Below are positions 44,227 to 52,189 of a DNA stretch of 54,037 nucleotides, piece by piece. The stretch's first letter is position 1, and each line of letters starts with the position of its first letter. Location: the IMG/VR virus record IMGVR_UViG_3300023297_000011, positions 1 to 54,037 of that record; one strand, 5' to 3'. The notes below the pieces were generated by a model. That model ran no database searches. It had not been told where the DNA came from and saw only the letters and a list, made by a program, of their open reading frames with translations. Both the position numbers and the translations under genes were made by a program. The DNA comes from a virus.

Positions 44227-45093
44227 TTAATTTTGCCCTCGCTCTTTGGTTTTTTCAAAACCATTTAGAAAAATATCATCGTCAAACTGTTTTAATCTTT
44301 CGTGTGTTATTTCACAATATTCAGCACTTAATTCACTACCAATCCACTTTCGTTTGTTTAGTATAGCCATTTTAGCAGTCGTTCCACTACCCATAAAACA
44401 ATCATAAACTAAATTTCCCTCATTGCTCCAACTTATTATATGGTCGTTTGCAAGTTGTTCAGGAAATATTGCAGGGTGTTTAAATGCAATCTTGTCTTTT
44501 GTGCTATTTTGGTTTCCTCTTGGCAATTCCCAAACATTACTCTTTACTCTTGTGTTGTCTTTTCTTGCTCGTTCCTTTCTTGTAAATCCATTTGTATTGT
44601 CAATTCTTTTTAAGCTGCCATCAACTTGTCTTTCTCCACCAACACCAGTTTTATTTTTTTGTCTTTTTAATGTTCCTTCTGTCTTAGGTTGTCTTAATAA
44701 ATTTACGGTTTTTGGTTTTCCTTTGCTAAACACAAACATATATTCAAAATCTTGGTAATATCTAACAACATCAGGGAAAGCACAAGTTCTTTTATAAATC
44801 ATTGTATCGTGCAAATTAAATCCTGCATCTTCTACAAACAATATTGCAGTTTTAAAACTTGTTAGGCTTTCACAATAGTTTTTAGTCTTATCATTTACAA
44901 CCCAAACAACAATTCCACCTTCTTTTGTAACTCTATAAAGTTCTTTTGCTATTTCTTTTAATGGTAGCGTAAACCCTTTGTATGTTCTGACATCGTCATA
45001 CGGTGGAGATGTTACTGTCAAATCAACAAAATTATCAGGCATTTTTGCCATCGTTTGTAAATTACTCTCGTTATATAAATAATTTGTTTTCAT
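44227..45093 (-). CDS. N4/N6 DNA methyltransferase (beta class)
   Basis: 288 residues. Motif IV TSPPY (28-32) precedes motif I VYDCFMGSGTTAKMA (about 230-245), the beta-class order; IGSELSAEYCEITHERL follows as usual. Modifies amino groups of C or A; target not predictable. It is the second methyltransferase of the array. Confidence 0.9.
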   Translation of the reverse strand: MKTNYLYNESNLQTMAKMPDNFVDLTVTSPPYDDVRTYKGFTLPLKEIAKELYRVTKEGGIVVWVVNDKTKNYCESLTSFKTAILFVEDAGFNLHDTMIYKRTCAFPDVVRYYQDFEYMFVFSKGKPKTVNLLRQPKTEGTLKRQKNKTGVGGERQVDGSLKRIDNTNGFTRKERARKDNTRVKSNVWELPRGNQNSTKDKIAFKHPAIFPEQLANDHIISWSNEGNLVYDCFMGSGTTAKMAILNKRKWIGSELSAEYCEITHERLKQFDDDIFLNGFEKTKERGQN

Positions 45094-45140
45094 ATAATTA
45101 AAATTTAAAAAATTCCTCCCTAAAAAATTAAAAAATACAG

Positions 45141-45208
45141 ATGCCTAACACTGCGTCATACGTAAGTTTGTGAAAAACAAACCAACGCATACACTTCACG
45201 TTATAAAC
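45141..45208 (+). repeat. attC-like site K (compact, fully intergenic)
   Basis: R'' ATGCCTAAC (45141-45149) complements core GTTAGGCA (44209). Arms TGCGT/ACGCA (45152-45156, 45185-45189) and GTTTGT/ACAAAC (45166-45171, 45177-45182) form a hairpin before core 45200. At about 66 bp it has the canonical attC size. Confidence 0.85.
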
Positions 45209-45530
45209 AAGGTGGCTTAATTCCTGCCCAATGTGTAATACCTAGTCTTTGTTTACCGTAGGGCTCATCCCACCAACATTTTTTTGCATAGTAGCATATC
45301 CTAGGTTCTTTATTATATCCGTAACAATAGTATGGTTTGTTTTTTGGTGGTGTCTCATCTTTGTCCGCCACCCAGTTAATAACAACAGGTAAATTTAATT
45401 TTTCAACCTCACTTATGTGGTATATATTGGCAAATGCTATTAAGTCGAAGTATGTATATATTCTTCGCTCTTTTGGTAATTTACTGCTAGTTAAAAACTC
45501 TTGCTCATTAAAGAAATCTTTTGCTTCCAT
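45201..45530 (-). CDS. cassette ORF L, hypothetical
   Basis: 109 residues from MEAKDFFNEQEF at 45530. KLNLPVVINWVADKDE comes from the attC arms; Tyr/Trp/Cys-rich C-terminus. Stop in core CGTTATAAAC. Confidence 0.6.
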   Translation of the reverse strand: MEAKDFFNEQEFLTSSKLPKERRIYTYFDLIAFANIYHISEVEKLNLPVVINWVADKDETPPKNKPYYCYGYNKEPRICYYAKKCWWDEPYGKQRLGITHWAGIKPPCL

Positions 45531-45585
45531 ATTGTAGTTATTAAATCGGTTAAAAATCAAAACTTACCAAAGTGCGTTGTGAATC
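45375..45585 (+). repeat. attC-like site L
   Basis: Core GTTATAAACAAGGTGGC (45200) complements the R'' region ending GTTAATAAC (45375-45383) at 14 of 17. L'' 45388-45408 pairs with L' 45548-45568 at most positions. Last core CGTTG at 45576. Confidence 0.8.
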
Positions 45586-45657
45586 AATTACCTCAGCTAC
45601 GCCAAAAGGCTTGCTAATTAATATCTATCTTACTAACCTCCATTTTTAAAACGTTTT

Positions 45658-46332
45658 TTATCTTCTAAAGCTTTCGCCTTTGAACTCAATAAAGTTGAAC
45701 ATCTCATTAAATCTATCAAGTAAAGCATTGTCAAAACATTTCAATTCTGAAGGATGAAAATTACTGGTAGCATGAGTAATGACTTTTTTCTCCTGGAACA
45801 TCTCATATCTCACCATTATCATTGAGTTAACTACATTTTGAATATTAGTACCGTAGTACTTTTCATCAAGTTCTTTTCCGAATTCGTTTATACATAAATG
45901 GAAAGGCTTTTTGTCTTCTTTATTCCTTCCGTATTTAGCCAAGTTGCCGTTATCTTTATAATGTTCTGCCAGTTTTTCAATAGATGTTATTCCGTACCCA
46001 TTTGGGCTAAATGGAAAGCATCTTGCTAAAAACTTACTAAATATTTGCATTGTAATAGTTTTTCCTACCCCGTACACCCCGTAAAGGTATATTCCTTTAT
46101 TTAAATCCAATACGTGTTCATTCCCGGTGAAATACATAAACAGATTATTGAAAATAGCTTTTAAATCTTTTGTCAATTCAAAATCATTCACAAGGTTATT
46201 TGCAATTTCCAAAGTTTTTTGTTTTAAACTAATAGATGTTACTGGATCAGGTTTCCAAATTTGGCTTTGCATAAATGTCAACTGTTTTGAAATCTGGTTT
46301 TTGTCCTGTATTATCTCCGATATTTTTTTCAT
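45658..46332 (-). CDS. DnaC-like helicase loader ATPase
   Basis: 224 residues, AAA+ fold: Walker A GVYGVGKT (85-92), then FLARCFPFSPNG, and LLDRFNEMFNF near the end with the sensor/arginine region. Loads replicative helicase. It overlaps the upstream primosomal gene, the usual initiator-loader pair. Confidence 0.85.
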   Translation of the reverse strand: MKKISEIIQDKNQISKQLTFMQSQIWKPDPVTSISLKQKTLEIANNLVNDFELTKDLKAIFNNLFMYFTGNEHVLDLNKGIYLYGVYGVGKTITMQIFSKFLARCFPFSPNGYGITSIEKLAEHYKDNGNLAKYGRNKEDKKPFHLCINEFGKELDEKYYGTNIQNVVNSMIMVRYEMFQEKKVITHATSNFHPSELKCFDNALLDRFNEMFNFIEFKGESFRR

Positions 46333-46966
46333 CTTCTTTATTTTCGTATTTTCCTTCTAATATTTTTAAGAAATTCGTAGGGTTAAAAATCCAATCAAAA
46401 TCAGATTTCCATTTTCTATCATTATCACCGCAAAGAAATTTAGATTCTCCAGCTTTTTTAAATACTTTTATTATTGTTTCTAAATCAAATTCTTTAAACC
46501 TTGCATTAATATGTTTTTTTCTTTCATCTGAAAGTTTTTTAATTTTGCTTAATTTGTCACAATAAAAATGAAAGTGATCTACTACTTCTTTGTAGTTTAT
46601 TATGTTTTCATTAACAGTTACATTATCATTATCATTATCACTATCATGTTTTTTTCGCTTTTGTTCGGTTTCTAATAAACCCATTGGGTTATTTTGCTTT
46701 TGTTCGGTTTTCTTTGGTCTACCACCCTTTGCTCCGTTTGTCCTATTTGTATCAACCTGATTTTTATATTTATCTAAATCCCTATTTAGCGTGTCTTTTA
46801 TATTGGCGAAAACTGCATTTATTAAAATATCTTCAGTGATTGGATCCTCATCGTTAACGTATGAAAAGATGTGTTTTATTAATTGCCCAGCCTTATCGTT
46901 TGGCAGTGCATCGAATGTGCTTTTCCAATTAACGTAAGCAATAAATGATTTTTTGTCTTTTGCCAT
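46247..46966 (-). CDS. DUF6291/primosomal-type replication protein
   Basis: 239 residues. N-terminal ~70 residues match DUF6291 (SFIAYVNWKSTFDALPNDKAG, LNRDLDKYKNQV). A GAKGGRPKK linker and an acidic repeat follow, then a DnaD/phage O-like C-terminal domain (WKSDFDWIFNPTNFLKILEGKY). Replication initiation; 86-bp overlap with the loader gene. Confidence 0.8.
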   Translation of the reverse strand: MAKDKKSFIAYVNWKSTFDALPNDKAGQLIKHIFSYVNDEDPITEDILINAVFANIKDTLNRDLDKYKNQVDTNRTNGAKGGRPKKTEQKQNNPMGLLETEQKRKKHDSDNDNDNVTVNENIINYKEVVDHFHFYCDKLSKIKKLSDERKKHINARFKEFDLETIIKVFKKAGESKFLCGDNDRKWKSDFDWIFNPTNFLKILEGKYENKEDEKNIGDNTGQKPDFKTVDIYAKPNLET

Positions 46967-46968
46967 AA

Positions 46969-47640
46969 CTAATCAAGTGAAAAACTTATTTTATCAGTAT
47001 CATCATTAAATTGCATCGGCATAATTAAAATATCAACATCACTTATGGTAAAATTACTGCCATGTGCCGCTGATTCCTGATAAGTTAATTCTATTGTGTC
47101 TGATTTAAGTATTTCACAAATGCGTATAAGGGGCTCTATCTTATCAAAATAAAATGTACTATTCCCTATTTTAATTATAGATTTTGGATCAGTAATTAAT
47201 TTTCCAGTTGGAACTTCTCTGGATTCTGATTCCAATCCACTCCCGTCACATACTGGACATTTGGCTTCAATATAATAATTCTTACCATTGTAACTATAAT
47301 CCAATTCAATTTCACATTCACCACAACACGCCCCGCAATCTAAATCCTCTCCAATTGTTTCATCTATCTTGTCTAATTTAGATATTTTGGTCACAAAATT
47401 TTTAACATTTATTGATAAAATTGATTTTGTTTTTTGTGGTATGATAATGACAACATTTTGTGGATCGTATTCTGTCAATATATGAATATCACCAACTTTG
47501 TCTTTATTAATATAGCACATTCTATACGCATCTGTTCCTATGGCATAGCTATTGGCTAAAAATGGTCTATTCATCCAGTCCCTAATTTCATTATCTGCAT
47601 CAGCAAATAGTCTTAATATTTTTTCATACTTATTTTCCAT
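46969..47640 (-). CDS. zinc-containing protein, possibly sliding-clamp-like
   Basis: 223 residues. The N-terminal ANSYAIGTDAYRMCYIN resembles the beta-clamp ATDGHRL motif, and the C-terminal DILIMPM resembles the clamp's VMPM ending. A DnaJ-like zinc insert (CGACCGEC ... CPVCDGSG) sits between. A clamp fold is inference; length is about 60% of a bacterial clamp. It lies two bases upstream of the primosomal gene. Confidence 0.5.
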   Translation of the reverse strand: MENKYEKILRLFADADNEIRDWMNRPFLANSYAIGTDAYRMCYINKDKVGDIHILTEYDPQNVVIIIPQKTKSILSINVKNFVTKISKLDKIDETIGEDLDCGACCGECEIELDYSYNGKNYYIEAKCPVCDGSGLESESREVPTGKLITDPKSIIKIGNSTFYFDKIEPLIRICEILKSDTIELTYQESAAHGSNFTISDVDILIMPMQFNDDTDKISFSLD

Positions 47641-47677
47641 AATACAATTATTTTGTAAATTATTAATAAATAAAAAA

Positions 47678-47824
47678 TTACACCTTTATAAGTGTGGTGC
47701 TTAAAACTTTTTTAATTCTTTCTTTCGGTATCTTCCCAGATGAAATATGATTATAAACCGTTTTTAGGTTCATACCATGTTTTTCCGAATATTCCTTTAC
47801 TGTTATGTATTTTACTTCAATCAA
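47678..47824 (-). CDS. small excisionase/HTH_17-like protein
   Basis: 48 residues from a TTG start at 47824: KYITVKEYSEKHGMNLKTVYNHISSGKI, a typical winged helix of MerR/Xis type. An upstream ATG (47911) would run through a terminator hairpin. Confidence 0.55.
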   Translation of the reverse strand: MIEVKYITVKEYSEKHGMNLKTVYNHISSGKIPKERIKKVLSTTLIKV

Positions 47825-47850
47825 AATGTAAATTTTAAAAGTTAAATAAA

Positions 47851-47867
47851 CCGGGTTAACAGCCCGG
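47851..47867 (-). terminator. hairpin terminator after NinG-like gene
   Basis: CCGGG / CCCGG with 7-nt loop, followed on the minus strand by UUUAUUU. Confidence 0.6.
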
Positions 47868-47928
47868 TCTAAAATAGGTGTAAAAATGGTGAACAATTTT
47901 CGCTGCATCAAATATAAATAATAATTAT

Positions 47929-48621
47929 TTAATTTGTTGCTATTTCATTTTTATATTCATCAAATTCACTTTGATCGAATACCCAAACCCTCTTTTTTAG
48001 TAGGTATTTAAACGTCTTACCAATCAGCAGAAGATTAAACCTGTCGAATTTATACCCATTTTGCTTGTACAAACCTTCAGCTTTATCTAGGTCATCAATA
48101 TACTGCTGGCCGTGACGGTTAATTAAACCTTTACGATAATTCAATAGATCACCTGATTTAAAATGATTACTAGAAGTACTTTGTCCATGAATATTACTTA
48201 CCCAAAACCGCATTCCATTATGTGTACTTGTAGGAAAGAAATGCCCGGCATCATGTATAGAGCCATTATCACTGATTGATTTTCCATTAAAACATTCATT
48301 ATCCCTTTGTCTGATATATGGATTACAAAGATCGTCTTGGATGTGTTTAATCATTCCGCTAACATCTTTGTCCTCCCACTTCGTATAAGCCCGTTTCCCG
48401 CCTTTTGTATTTTTAGTGGCATACTTGCCTGTTTTGAATGACGTTGATTCCTTTTTGGTGTACATGGTACTCTGTGCGAGCAATTTTTTATTATTCTTGA
48501 TACGCAAACAATCAGGATGCAGTTTTGACTTAATAATTTTAGTCCTAAAATCTCTTATAGGGGTGAATTTCTTTCCACATCCACAACTACAAGTTATTTG
48601 GCCTTCTATAGATTTTTTCAT
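47929..48621 (-). CDS. NinG-like recombination protein
   Basis: 230 residues from MKKSIEGQITC at 48621. Zinc CSCGCGKKF at the N-terminus; HDAGHFFPTSTHNGMRFW, VSNIHGQSTSSNHFKSGDLLNYRKGLI is the NinG/Rap HNH-like core. Rap/NinG resolves recombination junctions; fits the Bet gene of the same block. Overlaps the DnaA-like gene by 35 bp. Confidence 0.85.
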   Translation of the reverse strand: MKKSIEGQITCSCGCGKKFTPIRDFRTKIIKSKLHPDCLRIKNNKKLLAQSTMYTKKESTSFKTGKYATKNTKGGKRAYTKWEDKDVSGMIKHIQDDLCNPYIRQRDNECFNGKSISDNGSIHDAGHFFPTSTHNGMRFWVSNIHGQSTSSNHFKSGDLLNYRKGLINRHGQQYIDDLDKAEGLYKQNGYKFDRFNLLLIGKTFKYLLKKRVWVFDQSEFDEYKNEIATN

Positions 48622-49135
48622 GTTTAATGGTTTTATCAAAAATAGACATTATAAAATATTCTTCGAACAAAGGGGTGAATTTTTCCCTGAATGGCCTATT
48701 TGTATTAAAAATATTAATAACTGTCTTGCAGGAGTGCAAAATAGTAGCATGGTCTTTGTTGCCAATTTGTGCGCCGATTTGTGAAAGGCTTAATGTAGTT
48801 GTGTGCCTAGCAATTGCCTGCGCTATCTGCCTGGCTACTACAATTTCTCTTTTATTTGTTTTTTCTCCTATTTTATCCTCTGGAACTTTTGTGTAATAAG
48901 ATACTCTTTCCAATATGTCAGCAATAGTTATTTCTTTCGTACCATTCTTAATTTCAATTTTAGCGAGCCTTTCTTCAATATCGGGTATAAGGCTTCCACA
49001 TTCTTCCTCATTATTTGATTCAAAGGATTTTATGCACCCTAAACACATTGGCCCAAGTTCATAATTTAGCGAAGTTTCTTTACCACATATTATGCAGTTA
49101 AGAATAAGTTTAGTTTCTACTGTTTGTATTTCCAT
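48587..49135 (-). CDS. zinc finger + DnaA domain IV protein
   Basis: 182 residues from the ATG at 49135. Four cysteines (14, 17, 31, 34) form an N-terminal zinc finger. Residues 70-145 match the DnaA DNA-binding domain (REIVVARQIAQAIARH, SLSQIGAQIGNKDHATILHS, the DnaA signature). There is no AAA+ domain. It may mark the phage origin or hijack DnaA boxes. Confidence 0.85.
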   Translation of the reverse strand: MEIQTVETKLILNCIICGKETSLNYELGPMCLGCIKSFESNNEEECGSLIPDIEERLAKIEIKNGTKEITIADILERVSYYTKVPEDKIGEKTNKREIVVARQIAQAIARHTTTLSLSQIGAQIGNKDHATILHSCKTVINIFNTNRPFREKFTPLFEEYFIMSIFDKTIKHEKIYRRPNNL

Positions 49136-49159
49136 TGGTATCTTATTAGTTTTAATTTG

Positions 49160-49204
49160 TACCCTGCCAGAGAATCGAACTCCGGCTTGTACCATTTACA
49201 GGGT
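49160..49204 (-). other. mini-tRNA-like fold (acceptor + T-arm only)
   Basis: ACCCUGU (49204-49198) pairs with GCAGGGU (49167-49161) over 7 bp. A 5-bp T-stem CGGAG/CUCUG with loop UUCGAUU (49184-49168) abuts it; discriminator A at 49160. Only 13 nt replace the D- and anticodon arms. It overlaps the upstream stop codon. It may be a relic tRNA, a tRNA mimic or an att core. Confidence 0.55.
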
Positions 49205-49962
49205 TATTGTTCGATTATTACCAATTCAGGCGCAAGTTTCTGAATATCTTTTTTCTGCTCATCAATAATAGTGTCTCGGACATCTGAAATAATGTCGTTA
49301 GCTTCCGGGGAAACAAGTGTAACAGAGTAATCTGAAGGACTAACGTACACTTCTACTTCGATTTCAACTTTTTTCTGCCCTTTAAATACAGGCATATTGA
49401 GTTTAAAATCAGCAGGTACATTACTTGCAATTACCCTCTGAGCAACCAACTGCCGGAAATTACCTTTGTTGTCATCGGCTTTTTCAATTTCTGTTTCAGC
49501 CTTAATCTTAACATTTGCCAATTCCGATGAAAGTTTCATTGCAATTTCCTTGTCTGAAAAACAACTCCGGTTCATTTTAATAAATTCCGAAAGAGCTTTA
49601 TGTCCCCAACATTCGCCAGTGTTTATTTTCCACTTCAAAAAATCAGGATGTTTTTCCAATTTTCCTGTTACATGCCCTTTTAAAAACGGGTCTGTTTCAT
49701 TAAAGACTAAACTAACAGTCATTTTGTCCCTGTCGATTAATACATGGGCTTTTCTTTGTTCTACATTATTACCAGGAATATTTGCAATACTGAGATCAAA
49801 ATTTGTTTGGATGGTCCTTATTTTTAACCAATTTAAAGCAGAATCAATGTTGCCATCAATTTTGATAGGATTTGGTGCCTTTGCGTTCAATCCATTTTTA
49901 TGGATAATAGTAACTACACCATCTATGTTACTCACAATATTAAAAACTTCTTGATTTTCCAT
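49204..49962 (-). CDS. DUF2303-like hypothetical protein
   Basis: 252 residues; KAHVLIDRDKMTVSLVFNE and KWKINTGECWGHKALSEFI resemble DUF2303 (YfdQ) proteins found beside phage recombination genes. Function unknown. Confidence 0.55.
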   Translation of the reverse strand: MENQEVFNIVSNIDGVVTIIHKNGLNAKAPNPIKIDGNIDSALNWLKIRTIQTNFDLSIANIPGNNVEQRKAHVLIDRDKMTVSLVFNETDPFLKGHVTGKLEKHPDFLKWKINTGECWGHKALSEFIKMNRSCFSDKEIAMKLSSELANVKIKAETEIEKADDNKGNFRQLVAQRVIASNVPADFKLNMPVFKGQKKVEIEVEVYVSPSDYSVTLVSPEANDIISDVRDTIIDEQKKDIQKLAPELVIIEQ

Positions 49963-49964
49963 AG

Positions 49965-50393
49965 TTAATTGTCTGTTCCGGTTTTGATAGCCATGTGAAT
50001 AGTTGGGTTTTGAATTTCCTCAACATTTGCAGGGCGGGTTTTAGTTTCAATCAATTCGCCTTTGTTGTTGTAGAAATAAGCCATGTTATTCTCAATGTAT
50101 TTATAAAGGGTTCCTTCGATTTCAATAAAACCCTGGCGCACTTGCGAAGAAAGTTCTGAATGAATTCCCTCAAGAGGTTTTAATTGCTCTTTAAATTGGG
50201 ACATTACGTCTTTCTTCTGTTCAATAATATCGTCCATTTTCAGGCGATTAGAGGTAAACTCGGCTCTTGCATTACCAAGTTCTTTTTCAGATAATTTCTC
50301 GTAGTATTTTTCTTTCACTACGCTGTCCGCTGTATTCTTCAGGTATTCCAACCTCTTTTCAGGCGATTCATTTGGCATTAAAAATTTATCCAT
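49965..50393 (-). CDS. helical hypothetical protein
   Basis: 142 residues, coiled coil in the first two thirds (YYEKLSEKELGNARAEF). Two bases from its downstream neighbour. Not recognised. Confidence 0.6.
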   Translation of the reverse strand: MDKFLMPNESPEKRLEYLKNTADSVVKEKYYEKLSEKELGNARAEFTSNRLKMDDIIEQKKDVMSQFKEQLKPLEGIHSELSSQVRQGFIEIEGTLYKYIENNMAYFYNNKGELIETKTRPANVEEIQNPTIHMAIKTGTDN

Positions 50394-50417
50394 TGTTTTA
50401 ATTAAAATATTAAGTGA

Positions 50418-50837
50418 TTATTTATAGTGCAATTTTATTTCTTCTTTATAACGCGACAATAAGCTCCTGTACCAGTCTAATTTGTGAGTACACGAACGAT
50501 TTAATCTCTCTGCCATATCAACCAGCCATGTTTCGTAAACACAAGCTGACCTTATGAATTCTTTTTGAACGGAAGCCGACAAAAAAGTACCTTTCATTTG
50601 TTCAATTAACGTCACAAGAATATCAGATTGTAACTTTTCATTGAGGTGGTATTTTGCATCGGCCAATAAGGTGCCAGCCCTTGATAAATATGTTTCGGTA
50701 ATATTTCCTATTGCCTCGATTTCATCACCGTGGGCCTGTAAATCGGACGGTGAAGTGCTTAATGTTGTTTGAAGGTAAGAATCTATTACAAGTAGTTCTT
50801 TTTCGATCTTATGCTTTGGTGTGATAAAGTCATGCAT
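50418..50837 (-). CDS. helical hypothetical protein
   Basis: 139 residues, helical (HNKE-type, LLADAKYHLNEKLQSDIL). In the recombination block. Not recognised. Confidence 0.6.
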   Translation of the reverse strand: MHDFITPKHKIEKELLVIDSYLQTTLSTSPSDLQAHGDEIEAIGNITETYLSRAGTLLADAKYHLNEKLQSDILVTLIEQMKGTFLSASVQKEFIRSACVYETWLVDMAERLNRSCTHKLDWYRSLLSRYKEEIKLHYK

Positions 50838-50850
50838 AGTTATAGTTTAA

Positions 50851-51111
50851 TTATCCAACCGAACTTACATAAGCCAGGTTATAAACATTATATTTTTTAC
50901 CGGTAATAGCGAACATAAAATCAATCTCTGATTTGTTTGATGAAGGAACAAAAATAATTGGTAGTTTGTATTCTTCAATTGCATGTTCTTCAACAGTTTC
51001 GTTCTTCTTAAAATAATCATTGAGGGACTTGATTAAAATATTAAGATAATCCTGGCCCAGTTTGTAGATTATCTTGGGCTTGTTGCGTAGTGAGTACCTG
51101 AATTTATTCAT
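50851..51111 (-). CDS. small hypothetical protein
   Basis: 86 residues, basic N-terminus, beta-like end (DFMFAITGKKYNVYNLAYV). Overlaps the 51104 gene by 8 bp. Not recognised. Confidence 0.55.
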   Translation of the reverse strand: MNKFRYSLRNKPKIIYKLGQDYLNILIKSLNDYFKKNETVEEHAIEEYKLPIIFVPSSNKSEIDFMFAITGKKYNVYNLAYVSSVG

Positions 51112-51454
51112 TTGTCAAATGGTATTTACAGACAAAATCTAATTGTTCTAAGAAATCAAAATCTAATTGTTCTAAGAAATCAGGTAGTTCGGCATCATTA
51201 TTTAACTCTCCGAATTCATCTTTTATATACTCCCTAAAATCTTCTTCTCCTAATCCATCGCCACAACAATCATCAAACATTTTTAATTTACTAGCGATTT
51301 CTGCACATCTCGTATGATTCTTCCACACATAAATTGCACCATCATTTTTCAGAAAAGATCTGTCATATAACTCTTTAATCCTAATAATTCCCCCACACCA
51401 ATCACATTTATGCTCTTTTTTAGCTTTAGGGTTTGTCTTTGATATTACTTCCAT
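51104..51454 (-). CDS. zinc-finger protein with recent internal duplication
   Basis: 116 residues. N-terminal CDWCGG plus NHTRC and CC form a zinc site. Near the C-terminus an 8-residue segment is duplicated (FLEQLDFDFLEQLDF), from a 24-bp exact tandem repeat at 51135-51182. Confidence 0.7.
   Translation of the reverse strand: MEVISKTNPKAKKEHKCDWCGGIIRIKELYDRSFLKNDGAIYVWKNHTRCAEIASKLKMFDDCCGDGLGEEDFREYIKDEFGELNNDAELPDFLEQLDFDFLEQLDFVCKYHLTNE
51135..51182. repeat. 24-bp perfect tandem duplication
   Basis: Two identical 24-bp copies (51135-51158 and 51159-51182), in frame; no divergence, so recent. Confidence 0.95.
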
Positions 51455-51456
51455 TT

Positions 51457-52188
51457 TTAAAAAGGTTTTAAATCAATATTAACTTCCAGCCCCTTTTCGG
51501 CAATAAATACCTGTTTACCTGTATGGGCTATTATTTCTTGTTTAAATTGCCTGGCGTTGCTGTTGGAATCGCTTAAATGAATCAAAATAATGTTCCTTAC
51601 TTTAGAAAGGTCGTTTGCTGATAAAAGTTCCTTACAAGTGCTGATACTCATGTGGTTCGTAATTATCCTCCTTCTTACTGAAGGGTGGAGGGTTTTATTC
51701 TCAGCTAGGATATGCTCACAATAATTTGCTTCAATTATTAATGTGTTTAGTCCTGGAAATTTAAACTCAGAGTAAAAAGTATCAGTTAAAAAAAGCACTT
51801 TTCCACATTCAGGATGTTGAATTAAGAAACCCAAAGGCTGCGCGGCATCGTGTTCGATTTTAAATGGCATTATTGTAAATCCTCCAAGCTTAAACTGTTT
51901 TCCATGTTCACATAAATAAGGACTAGAATAAGAGGAAATATTCAAAGCCTTTATTGTTCCTTCGGATGCGTAACAGTCAATTCCTTCGTTTAAATACTGA
52001 TTGATGTGCTTGGAATGGTCCCCGTGTTCGTGAGTAAAAATTAACCCAACAATTTTACTTACATCAAAATCCAAGGCTTTCTTAACATCCTTAAACCTGA
52101 TTCCGGCCTCGATAATGAGACATTCACTGTCAGATTCAAGAATGTAAGAATTCCCCTTTGAACTACTACCTTGGACTTTTAATTTCAT
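51457..52188 (-). CDS. metallo-beta-lactamase-fold protein (exonuclease candidate)
   Basis: 243 residues from MKLKVQGSSS at 52188 (one base after the Bet stop). Metal motif HEHGDH (53-58), further His/Asp in LFLTDTFYSE and IIEANYCEH, and ITNHMSIS. YycJ/WalJ-like fold. Beside a Bet annealase it may supply the exonuclease partner; inference. Confidence 0.8.
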   Translation of the reverse strand: MKLKVQGSSSKGNSYILESDSECLIIEAGIRFKDVKKALDFDVSKIVGLIFTHEHGDHSKHINQYLNEGIDCYASEGTIKALNISSYSSPYLCEHGKQFKLGGFTIMPFKIEHDAAQPLGFLIQHPECGKVLFLTDTFYSEFKFPGLNTLIIEANYCEHILAENKTLHPSVRRRIITNHMSISTCKELLSANDLSKVRNIILIHLSDSNSNARQFKQEIIAHTGKQVFIAEKGLEVNIDLKPF

Positions 52189-52189
52189 C

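Larger units (their letters stand above)
40367..45585 (+). mobile_element. attC-like cassette array (CALIN-like), 11 units
   Basis: Twelve cores C-GTTR (40367, 40671, 40959, 41805, 42091, 42517, 42899, 43405, 43854, 44209, 45200, 45576) delimit eleven units, each with one or two minus-strand ORFs. In ten units the bases from the core are matched by an inverted R'' copy inside the unit, and an L''/L' arm pair lies between R'' and the next core. Only the Dam unit lacks R''. This is integron attC logic with sites oriented to the plus strand. No integrase gene is in the window. Confidence 0.8.

Noticed and set aside
49160-49204. attP site in a tRNA 3' end
   Set aside because: No integrase gene nearby or elsewhere in the window, and the 5' strand of the acceptor stem is present locally; kept as a tRNA-like element instead.
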